Below, piece after piece: positions 28,791-36,558 of a DNA stretch of 64,000 bases; position 1 is the stretch's first letter; every line of letters begins with the position of its first letter. The DNA is from CAYTGM01 sp964437365 (GTDB lineage Bacteria > Sumerlaeota > Sumerlaeia > SLMS01). The position numbers were made by a program, and so were the translations under genes. The notes below the pieces were generated by a model. That model did no database searches, was not told the origin of the DNA, and saw only the letters and a list, made by a program, of their open reading frames with translations. Where the stretch lies: contig CAYTGM010000002.1 in assembly GCA_964437365.1 (NCBI GenBank), forward strand, positions 322,652-386,651. Reading direction: 5' to 3'.

Positions 28791-29690
28791 TTATTCTACC
28801 AACGAGTCCCAAAAATCAATCTCATTGATAAGGGCAATGCGGTGTCCTTGCCTACGGAGTTCTTGGGCTCTCTCAACTTTTCGTCCATAACAACTATAGC
28901 ACCAGCATTTGTTTCCGTCCGCGCCAATGATCAAGTAGTCAACCTTCGGACTGAGGCCACTGTTTATTTCTCCACCTGCTCGTTGAATAGCTGTCTGTAC
29001 TTCTTTACGTGTGACCCTGAATTTCCCCGTTACACAAAAGCTCTTCCCTTCGAATTCTAATTCGGGGTTCATGCTACATATACCTGATAGGGTGATTGAT
29101 TTCACATCTATAGACTTGCCCTCTTCTGGGTGAGCGAATGCAGAGAACCAGTCCCTGAGTAACTGATGCTCTTTTTCAGCTATGAATCCGTCATCCAAGA
29201 CACCCGAAATCAAAGAATCAATTTCGTCGAAGGGCCAGTGTCCTCTGAGATCTTCATGGTCATCAATCCAGTTTTGAAGGGATATCAATTCGTCCGTCGA
29301 AACTTTCTGATCTGCGACTATCCCTTTCAGAATGCCGTTTAGAACCTGGAGTGAGCTTGAAACGTAATCGTAGTACCCCCCTCGTTCCCGCATTGCTTTC
29401 CCGACGAACCACATGATATCTTGCAGTTCATCGTCCGTGATTACACCATCAGCTACTGCCTTTCCGATACAATCTTCTACTTCAATGAAAGGGTGTCGTC
29501 GGAATATTTCCCTGTGCCTTGCGAAGTATGATTCCAAAGCCAGCTTTTCAGATTCGTCTATCACACCGTCTGAGCGAAACCCAGCTATCATACCTTCTAA
29601 CGTTGCTAGAGCAGTGTGAACTCTCTGGCGGGAAGTAGCTGGTGAAGATTCAAGAGACTCGAATTCCATGGGGTCTTCCTCCATATTCAT
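28791..29690 (-). CDS. BRCT-domain protein with helical TerB-like N-terminal repeats
   Basis: Of 299 residues, the last 85 form a BRCT domain: FEGKSFCVTGKFRVTRKEVQ, GGEINSGLSPKVDYLIIG and the closing INEIDFWDSL. In the middle of this domain sits CWCYSCYGRKVERAQELR. Residues 20-190 hold four helical units with acidic loops (DGVIDESEK, DGVITDDEL, DQKVSTDEL, DDGFIAEKE), like EF-hand or TerB-like modules. BRCT domains bind phosphoproteins or DNA ends. It runs in the same direction as the Mrr-like gene 77 bp upstream of it and may be its partner. Confidence 0.8.
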   Translation of the reverse strand: MNMEEDPMEFESLESSPATSRQRVHTALATLEGMIAGFRSDGVIDESEKLALESYFARHREIFRRHPFIEVEDCIGKAVADGVITDDELQDIMWFVGKAMRERGGYYDYVSSSLQVLNGILKGIVADQKVSTDELISLQNWIDDHEDLRGHWPFDEIDSLISGVLDDGFIAEKEHQLLRDWFSAFAHPEEGKSIDVKSITLSGICSMNPELEFEGKSFCVTGKFRVTRKEVQTAIQRAGGEINSGLSPKVDYLIIGADGNKCWCYSCYGRKVERAQELRRQGHRIALINEIDFWDSLVE

Positions 29691-29767
29691 ATCTTCGGCA
29701 TTCTTCAGATCTTTATCTTTATCGTTACGATCATCGAATTTTACCCAAATGGATCAAGGCAAAACCT

Positions 29768-30631
29768 TCAGCTATACCCTAGAAACTCCGTCTCCTCTTC
29801 GCTCAAGCTTTGCGAGTGGTTACAGCCTTTGCTATAGTTGAGGCATCCCCAGAAGCGTTGCTTGGGGTCGCTTCGTTGGTGACGTAGTTTGAGCGGAATT
29901 TTGCAATTAGGGCAGCGGGGAATCTCAAGTATCGCTTTGTTGCTTTTTCTCGCTTCTTGAATGAGTCGTTGTGTGAAGTCGAATCGCTTGTCTTCCGGCA
30001 GTTCATCTGCTGTTAAGTCTTCACGCACCTCTTCAATCATTTCCATGATTCCTGCGCTGTCTATCAGCTGCAGTCTCTTGTTCTTCTCAAACTCTTTGAG
30101 AAGTGGTCGGGAAAAGCTCCCGCTCGTAATCAGAATCGCGCCGTCTGCCTTCTCTCTGCACATCAGTCCGTAGATCTCTCTGGCGGTATTGACAGTAATC
30201 CTAGCCAGGCTGTGGTGTTTACACTGAACGAGAAACTTCTTCCCCTCTTTGTGAAGGACGAGGTCGACCCCTCCATCGGGACTTCCAATGAGACTCTTGC
30301 GAAGAACGTCATACCCATGCAGCGTATAGAGGCAACCGATCATGGTTTCAAAGTCCCACCAGTCGAGAGCCTTGATTCTCTCGTTCGACAAATCCCGACG
30401 CATCAGCATCCGCCGCGCTTCTTCAAACATGAGCGCCATCATGCAGAAGAAGGTCAGGCCATAAATAGACATCGTCAAAATCAGAATATCATGGCCTATG
30501 TATGGGAAGTAGACAATGTGCCAGATGATGAGCGGTGTAAGAGGAATCGCAAAGAGAACAATCTCAGAAAGTGTTGCGAACCTTCGCAATAGCTTGACGA
30601 AGATGATACCCAGTCGATCAGAGAATCCCAT
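29768..30631 (-). CDS. Membrane-tethered Mrr-like restriction endonuclease with C4 zinc ribbon
   Basis: Residues 22-70 form two membrane helices (IVLFAIPLTPLIIWHIVYF and ILTMSIYGLTFFCMMALMF). A PD-(D/E)XK Mrr-cat domain follows at about 88-215, with E95, D123 in GGVDLVLHKEG and Q136-C-K138 in FLVQCKHH as the catalytic set. The C-terminus has a topoisomerase-IA-type zinc ribbon, CPNCKIPLKLR and GCLNYSKGCNHSQ. Mrr-like nucleases cut modified or foreign DNA; the membrane anchor suggests it meets DNA at the cell envelope, as during entry of phage or plasmids. Full length, no damage seen. Probably a solitary defence nuclease, perhaps with the BRCT protein downstream. Confidence 0.85.
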   Translation of the reverse strand: MGFSDRLGIIFVKLLRRFATLSEIVLFAIPLTPLIIWHIVYFPYIGHDILILTMSIYGLTFFCMMALMFEEARRMLMRRDLSNERIKALDWWDFETMIGCLYTLHGYDVLRKSLIGSPDGGVDLVLHKEGKKFLVQCKHHSLARITVNTAREIYGLMCREKADGAILITSGSFSRPLLKEFEKNKRLQLIDSAGIMEMIEEVREDLTADELPEDKRFDFTQRLIQEARKSNKAILEIPRCPNCKIPLKLRHQRSDPKQRFWGCLNYSKGCNHSQSLSEEETEFLGYS

Positions 30632-30841
30632 CAGAAGAAGCCCCCTGGTTTGTCAAAGGATAGAGTCGAATACCAGGGATAGGATAATAATTCTCTTGAA
30701 GAGTCGAGCAGTACTTTGGATTCTCCAGTTTAACATCTTCATCCATCCTGATCTATCTGTGGCTTTGTCATAGAATGATCCTGTAACTTCTTAGTAGTGA
30801 GGGAGAAGCTACGTGAACCGTTTAAGATCAGGTCGTTTTCC

Positions 30842-30891
30842 TTGACAAAGTGTCGTTTCTTGCAGTCTATGTCCACTTAGGTTGGACATAG
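30842..30891 (+). promoter_or_regulatory. Promoter and palindromic operator of the AbiE toxin-antitoxin pair
   Basis: TTGACA at 30,842-30,847 is a perfect -35 box; 17-18 bp on, GTCTAT or TCTATG is a weak -10. Overlapping it and running downstream is a perfect inverted repeat, CTATGTCCA (30,867-30,875) and TGGACATAG (30,883-30,891), separated by 7 bp. AbiEi antitoxins are known to bind inverted repeats in their own promoter and repress it, so this is a good operator candidate. Confidence 0.7.
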
Positions 30892-30901
30892 GCCACAAAA
30901 A

Positions 30902-31567
30902 GTGATTGGTACTAACGCAAAAACTCAACAACTCAGAGATCTCATCCCTCAGGATGTTTTTGATTATCAGTATCTGACATCGATTCTGCAAGGCTACGAG
31001 AAGCCTCGTGATAAGATTAAGTCACTTGTTGATGGTGGTGATATCGTTCGTATCCGGAAGGGGTTGTATGTCTTCAACAAAGCGATGAGACATCAGCCTC
31101 TCTCGAGGGAGTTGCTGGCAAATTTGATCTATGGTCCATCGTATATCAGCTGCGAATATGCACTTTCCTATTATCAAATTATCCCAGAGGCTGCTCACAC
31201 TGTCACTTCAGTTTCGACCGGTCGATCACGCTCCTACGAAACACCCGTTGGAAACTTTACTTATAGTCAGTTGAATCAGAAGAGATACCCCGTGGGTGTA
31301 ACTTTGCAGGAAAGCGCAAAGATTCCATTCTTGATTGCGACTCCGGAAAAGGCGCTTGTTGACCGAGTTTGGATAGACAAGAGAATTACCGGAATATCGC
31401 AGAAAGAGTGTGAGTCTTTTCTCCTTGAAGATCTTCGCATAGATACAGAAACGATCACGACTTTCAATCACAATCTTCTCGAAGAGATTGACAGGGCTTA
31501 CTCTTCTCGAAAGGTCAGGACTCTGGTAGCAACCTTGAAGAAGATGGCGAGGAATCAGAATGCATAG
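30902..31567 (+). CDS. AbiEi-family antitoxin
   Basis: The 221-residue protein starts at a GTG and has the AbiEi layout: an N-terminal winged helix (LRDLIPQDVFDYQYLTSILQ, then IKSLVDGGDIVRIRKGLYVF) and a C-terminal domain with YGPSYISCEYALSYY and IATPEKALVDRVWID. AbiEi neutralises the AbiEii nucleotidyltransferase without direct binding (type IV system) and represses its own operon. The gene overlaps the toxin gene by 8 bp, the normal arrangement, and a palindromic operator lies 11 bp upstream of the start. Confidence 0.9.
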   Translation: MIGTNAKTQQLRDLIPQDVFDYQYLTSILQGYEKPRDKIKSLVDGGDIVRIRKGLYVFNKAMRHQPLSRELLANLIYGPSYISCEYALSYYQIIPEAAHTVTSVSTGRSRSYETPVGNFTYSQLNQKRYPVGVTLQESAKIPFLIATPEKALVDRVWIDKRITGISQKECESFLLEDLRIDTETITTFNHNLLEEIDRAYSSRKVRTLVATLKKMARNQNA

Positions 31568-32420
31568 CGCTGTTGAGCTGATGCTAGCAAAATTTGCCTG
31601 TGAGACCACAGGTGACTATGTCAATGCCCTTAGGGAAATTCTTCAAGAACTGGCACTTCTAGGTCTATGGAGAGCTAAGTTTTTTGAACACGCAGCATTC
31701 TACGGAGGGACTGCTCTTCGCATTCTGTACGATCTGGATCGCTTTTCTGAAGATCTTGATTTTTCACTCCTTGAACCACAGGAAGACTTCCGTCTCGATG
31801 TCTATGCAGACTCTCTTCAGAAGGAAATAGCCGCTTTTGGTTTCGAAGTAGAATTTGAAACACGAAAGAGAAGGTCTGCAATTGATTCTGCTTTTCTCAA
31901 GACAAATACCTATGAGCAGCTGATTAACATACGTGTTGGCAAGAACCTTCTTTCTGATTTCCATCAGAGACGTTTACTCAAGATCAAGTTGGAAGTGGAT
32001 ACAGATCCTCCGCCAAAGTTTCAAACAGAGATGAGGTACCTCCTGAATCCAATCCCTTTTGCGGTTCGCAGCTATTCTCTTCCAGATCTCTTTGCAGGAA
32101 AAATGCATGCGATTCTCTGTCGCAATTGGAAGAATCGCGTTAAAGGGAGAGACTGGTATGATCTCGTCTGGTATATCTCTAATCATCCTCAATTGAATCT
32201 TGAGCACCTGGAAGAGAGGATGCGCCATTCTGGAGATTACCAGAATGATCTTAAGTTGAGTCTCGAGGCTTTGCTCGAGCTGCTCCACGAAAAGATTGAC
32301 GATGTAAACTTGGAGCAGGCGAAAAGCGAAGTCCAGCCTTTCTTGAGAAACCCGGAAACTGTTGCGATCTGGTCGAAAGAGTTCTTTCATCAGGTGATCG
32401 AGAGGATTGAGGCGGATTGA
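31560..32420 (+). CDS. AbiEii-family nucleotidyltransferase toxin
   Basis: This 286-residue protein is a DNA-polymerase-beta-like nucleotidyltransferase of the AbiEii/MenT group. The motif AAFYGGTALRILYDL (GG at residues 49-50) followed by RFSEDLDFSLL (D65, D67) gives the GSx10DxD active site; KIKLEVDTDPPP supplies the third acidic residue and RVKGRDWYDLVWY the conserved motif 4. Such toxins halt growth, in mycobacterial homologues by adding nucleotides to tRNA, and give abortive phage resistance. Intact, no sign of decay. Confidence 0.92.
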   Translation: MHSAVELMLAKFACETTGDYVNALREILQELALLGLWRAKFFEHAAFYGGTALRILYDLDRFSEDLDFSLLEPQEDFRLDVYADSLQKEIAAFGFEVEFETRKRRSAIDSAFLKTNTYEQLINIRVGKNLLSDFHQRRLLKIKLEVDTDPPPKFQTEMRYLLNPIPFAVRSYSLPDLFAGKMHAILCRNWKNRVKGRDWYDLVWYISNHPQLNLEHLEERMRHSGDYQNDLKLSLEALLELLHEKIDDVNLEQAKSEVQPFLRNPETVAIWSKEFFHQVIERIEAD

Positions 32421-32590
32421 TTGCAGGCATTTCTGCTGGTCTTTGACATCGCATGGTGGATTCTTCGAAGCCAAATGGGGGTAACAAGATGTGTTTCGGA
32501 TCACTCTAGATATCCTTTCTGCCTCAACGAAGAGGACTCGATCCGTCAAAAACTCCTCGACCATCCCATCGGGTCATGTTTTCATCCACT

Positions 32591-34138
32591 ATGAAAAAGA
32601 TGATCAAAAACTTCCTACTCAGCTCGCTGGTACTGACCGCAATCCAGGGGACAGTCACTCTAAGCGCCGCCAATGATAATAACGCTTCCACGCGAATAAG
32701 ATTCGACATTCTGATTCTCGACGGTTCTGTCTATCGAGATGGACATACCGAAGCAGAAGTTCTCGATATCGGAATCACCGATGATCGTATCACGTTTCTA
32801 GGAGAGGTAACGGATGCCTCTGCAACGCAAACGATCGATGCAAGTGGACTCCTCGTCGTTCCTGGTTTCATTGACACGCATAACCATGATGATGACGCAG
32901 ATTCTCATGACGTCTATCTGCTACAGGGCGTCACAACGATCGTTGCGGGGAACTGTGGCAGGTCTCTGACAGTGGAGAATCTTGCTTCAGCCTATGATGA
33001 GTTCGACGGAAAGCTTGGAACCAACTATATTGGTCTTGTTGGCCATAACCAGATTCGCCGGGATCTCGATCTCATGGAATCTGAATTGAGTGAGCAAGAG
33101 CTTCAGCAGATGAAAGACCTTGTGAAGGGTGGCATGGAAGCCGGAGCTTTTGGCCTGTCGACAGGACTCATCTATCGCCCAGGTTACAACTCGACAACAG
33201 AAGAGATTATAGAGCTGGCTAAGGTGGCAGCAGAGTATGATGGGTTGTATGCCTCGCATATACGAAACGAAGGTCCGACCGTTCTGGATGCGGTCGAAGA
33301 AGCGATTCGCATAGGAAAAGAAAGTGGAACTCGCGTTCAGATCTCTCATGTTAAATGCGCTGGACCTGCCGCCTGGGGCCTCTCCGAGCAGTATATCGGA
33401 CTTGTTGAGAAAGCCGTTTCTAATGGGCAGGAGGTGTGGATGGATCAATATCCCTACGCCGCTTCTCAAACAACCATCAATGCTGTCATACCCGATTGGG
33501 CGGAAAGCGACTGGGAATCAGTCCTCAAGAATAAACGGGACGAACTGGAGCAAGGTGTTGGAGAGCTGATTGCCGGAAGAGGTGGCGCAGAGCGCGTCTA
33601 TATGGTTTCGGGTCCCTTCCCGAACCGCTTTCTCAGTGATGTCGCAGCTTCCCTCAAGAAAGATGCGGTGGATGTTGTGATCGACGATGTAGGGCTTGGT
33701 GGTGCATCGGCTGTCTACCATATGATGCAGGAGGAAGATGTAAAGACATTCATGAAGCACCCTCGAGTGATGGTGGGGTCAGATGGTCCGACGAAAACTC
33801 ACCCCCGGGGGAGTGGAAGCTTTCCTCGCTTCTGGGGGCATTATGGACGTGATCTTGGTGTGGTTGGTGAACAGTCAAGAGTTCTGAAAACCTCCACGCT
33901 GGCAGCTGAGCAATTCAGGCTGATTGAGCAGAATCGCGGCCGCATCGATGAAGGGTTCTTCGCCGACCTGACGATTCTTGATCCTGGTGAAATCATTGAT
34001 GAAGCGACATTTGAAGTTCCCACTGAATCTAACAAGGGGGTGGAATATGTGATCGTCAATGGCAGGGTAGCGGTCGAGAATGGAGAGAATACTGGAGCCC
34101 TGGCTGGGCGAGTGCTCAGGTCGTATGATTCAAGGTAG
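32591..34138 (+). CDS. Exported N-acyl-D-amino-acid deacylase (D-aminoacylase) family amidohydrolase
   Basis: From the ATG at 32,591 (an ATG at 32,576 is also in frame) there is a signal peptide, MKKMIKNFLLSSLVLTAIQG, so the enzyme acts outside the cytoplasm. The metal-dependent amidohydrolase fold is shown by VVPGFIDTHNHDDDADSH, QGVTTIVAGNCGRS, YASHIRNEGPTVLDAVEEAI (second-shell His), VQISHVKCAGPAAWG and VGSDGPTKTHPRGSGSFPRF. It should hydrolyse N-acylated D-amino acids or dipeptides, likely for scavenging cell-wall or other D-residues. Length of 515 residues is normal. Downstream surface proteins are in the same direction, 101 bp away. Confidence 0.9.
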   Translation: MKKMIKNFLLSSLVLTAIQGTVTLSAANDNNASTRIRFDILILDGSVYRDGHTEAEVLDIGITDDRITFLGEVTDASATQTIDASGLLVVPGFIDTHNHDDDADSHDVYLLQGVTTIVAGNCGRSLTVENLASAYDEFDGKLGTNYIGLVGHNQIRRDLDLMESELSEQELQQMKDLVKGGMEAGAFGLSTGLIYRPGYNSTTEEIIELAKVAAEYDGLYASHIRNEGPTVLDAVEEAIRIGKESGTRVQISHVKCAGPAAWGLSEQYIGLVEKAVSNGQEVWMDQYPYAASQTTINAVIPDWAESDWESVLKNKRDELEQGVGELIAGRGGAERVYMVSGPFPNRFLSDVAASLKKDAVDVVIDDVGLGGASAVYHMMQEEDVKTFMKHPRVMVGSDGPTKTHPRGSGSFPRFWGHYGRDLGVVGEQSRVLKTSTLAAEQFRLIEQNRGRIDEGFFADLTILDPGEIIDEATFEVPTESNKGVEYVIVNGRVAVENGENTGALAGRVLRSYDSR

Positions 34139-34239
34139 GGTTGGTCTTTCAATTTCTTTGCCCCGTTGAAACTTTTGATTGCGCAAATTCGCAAACTCTC
34201 CCTTCCTATCTCCATAGCAAATAGTTCTCTCAGGGTTAA

Positions 34240-36417
34240 ATGATGATGATCTCACCTGTCTTTGCCTGTTCTCTAAGAACTGCACTTATTTTCCTGTTCC
34301 TGGGGCTCTATCAATTTGCCTCTGCCAAAACAATCTATATGTCTCCTCAAGGAGATGATAACAATGACGGCCTCACGAAAGAGGCTCCGGTCAAGCAACT
34401 GTCACGGGCGATCGAAATTGCCGAGGATGGTGACACGATTCTTTCCTTCGCAGGGGAATATGTTCTCAGCGAGCAGGTGATCAACAAGCCGTCTGATGTG
34501 AGTGTGACAATCCAGGGAAGTACAGATGCTAACTTTGAAAACCCTGACATCGAAAATACCCCATCACTTTATAATGGTTGGGAGGTTAATCGTGCACTCA
34601 CAATCATCAACGAAGGAACAGGTCGGGTTGCTCTGAACTTTAAAGATTTCATCTTCGAAGATGGAAATGCAACGAACGAAGAAAATGGTCCCGGCAAAGG
34701 GGGAGGAATCTATGCGTCAGGTATAGACCTCAACATAACGGGATCGATTATCCGAAATAATATCGCAGCTTCTGATCTGGGAGTCGGCAATAACCTGGAA
34801 TCTGCCTGTGGGGGAGGACTCTATATTGAGGGCGGAGACCTGACTCTTGCTGAATGTCAGTTTATTAATAATAAGGCGGCGGCTCTCGGACTGGGTCCAA
34901 TACCGGAGAGAGGAGAAATTATTGTCACGGCCTTTCCCGGTTTCGGCGGAGGTGTTTACTTCCTAGGCAGTGGATCTACCAGTTATTTTGAATTGGCCAT
35001 GACGGCCTGCGTCTTCCTGTCTAATGTTGCCCAATGTTCAACTGCAGGTGGAGAAAGCGCGGTCTTGGACGGATGTGGCGGAGGACTTTTTATCAATGTG
35101 GAGCCACCGGTGTCACGGGCTGCGAGTTCCCTTGACTATATGCTCGATGGGAATCTCTTTGAAAATAATTCGGCGAATAAGTCAGTTAAAGGAAACGGAT
35201 TCGGAGGGGGGGTCTATCTACAAAACCCAACCAGTGGCACACCTTTTAGTGACAGTAAGATCACGATATGCAACGGAAGCTTTGTTGGTAACACTGCTCA
35301 TGCGGGGGAGGGTGATGTCGTGCCGGGCACAGGTGGTTCTGGTGGAGGTTGCTACTTGAATGGTGCTTCAGGACTGGATGTTTTCATTAAAGGCGTTGAT
35401 TTTGAAGGGAATAGCGGTAGTTGCGGAACCTCTTCAGCCTTTGGTACCGGTGGCTCTATAGCAGCGAGTGGATTGAGCTTTCTGGGAATTCGTGAGTCCT
35501 CTTTTGTTGGCGAGTTTGGGGCTAAGAAGTCGCGTGATGGGCGTGGTGGATCTTTGGATATAGCTGAAACTATAATGTCTATATTTATAAGCCAGTTCGA
35601 GGGGTGCGGCGCTATTGGGCCTTTGATTGATATTCCAGGGGTGTACACGGCTTTCGGCGGAACGATATTCTTTCGAACTGATAATGGATCAATCTTCGGA
35701 CCTACCTTCGACTCTGATACAACAATCTATATCGATAGCAAACTGGTTTCTCTTTCAGAGATGCCTCCTCGCGGTATATCAGTTCAAGGGTCAGGAGAAG
35801 TTATCTATCTGGACAAACCGAACCCGGTGAAGCGACAACCAGTCAGGGGTGTTCTCGCCCCTGCATTCGCTCATCGCCTTGTCGCCAATACTTTCGTCCA
35901 GTCCGTTGCATCTTCCCAAAGTGCTGTCTATAATGAGAGTGGAGATCTGTTTCTGGTCAATAATCTGATTAGTGGCTTCCAGCATTTTGTTGAAAACGTC
36001 AGCGGAACGGGTGAGCTTCGCCATAATCTCGCAGAAGGAGATATGGGTCTACTTGCAGGGATGAATCTCGAGAATATCGATGCGACGTCATTCCCTAACT
36101 TCAGCCAGGCAAACGCGGACCTTCAATTTGATAGTAACAATGGTATTTATATCCTGGGCTCCGAGTCAGAGGCTATCGATGCTGGGTATGATATTGCTCA
36201 GTTTGACCCCAATCGGCCGGATATCCTTGGGACAATTCGACCTCTCGGAAACGCATTTGATATTGGGTGTTACGAGTCTTCCTTCAGTTCTGGAGGAGGT
36301 ATAACTCTCCCTCAGGTGATCAGCCAGTTGTTGAGTACAGGCTTTTTGGGTGCAGACGCAAACAACGACAGTATTGTCGATTCGGCGGATGCGCAGACCA
36401 TCATCAATAATCCGTGA
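34240..36417 (+). CDS. Secreted right-handed beta-helix protein with GGGIY repeats, choice-of-anchor Q and dockerin-like tail (paralogue 1)
   Basis: The 725-residue product has a signal peptide (TALIFLFLGLYQFASA) and starts mature as KTIYMSPQGDDNNDGLT, the opening seen in parallel beta-helix surface proteins. Six GGG[IVLC][YF] motifs (GGGIYASG, GGGLYIEG, GGGVYFLG, GGGLFINV, GGGVYLQN, GGGCYLNG) mark the helix coils, like Chlamydia polymorphic membrane proteins. A choice-of-anchor Q segment closes the helix (EAIDAGYDIAQF, NAFDIGCYESS). The end, GADANNDSIVDSADAQTIIN, has dockerin-type calcium loops, which may attach it to a cohesin or be processed. Paralogue of the next gene, over which it aligns end to end. 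Confidence 0.88.
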   Translation: MMMISPVFACSLRTALIFLFLGLYQFASAKTIYMSPQGDDNNDGLTKEAPVKQLSRAIEIAEDGDTILSFAGEYVLSEQVINKPSDVSVTIQGSTDANFENPDIENTPSLYNGWEVNRALTIINEGTGRVALNFKDFIFEDGNATNEENGPGKGGGIYASGIDLNITGSIIRNNIAASDLGVGNNLESACGGGLYIEGGDLTLAECQFINNKAAALGLGPIPERGEIIVTAFPGFGGGVYFLGSGSTSYFELAMTACVFLSNVAQCSTAGGESAVLDGCGGGLFINVEPPVSRAASSLDYMLDGNLFENNSANKSVKGNGFGGGVYLQNPTSGTPFSDSKITICNGSFVGNTAHAGEGDVVPGTGGSGGGCYLNGASGLDVFIKGVDFEGNSGSCGTSSAFGTGGSIAASGLSFLGIRESSFVGEFGAKKSRDGRGGSLDIAETIMSIFISQFEGCGAIGPLIDIPGVYTAFGGTIFFRTDNGSIFGPTFDSDTTIYIDSKLVSLSEMPPRGISVQGSGEVIYLDKPNPVKRQPVRGVLAPAFAHRLVANTFVQSVASSQSAVYNESGDLFLVNNLISGFQHFVENVSGTGELRHNLAEGDMGLLAGMNLENIDATSFPNFSQANADLQFDSNNGIYILGSESEAIDAGYDIAQFDPNRPDILGTIRPLGNAFDIGCYESSFSSGGGITLPQVISQLLSTGFLGADANNDSIVDSADAQTIINNP

Positions 36418-36558
36418 GTTTCTCTCGACTGGATCTAGTTTCGTAGAAGGCTGACGCGATGAATCGTTTAAAGGTGAAAACCCTTTTCATCTTTGACTTG
36501 CGCAGGGGTGGTTTCTTTCGTTAAGGTTTTGAAAAATCTTAACTTGGATGAATTCGTC

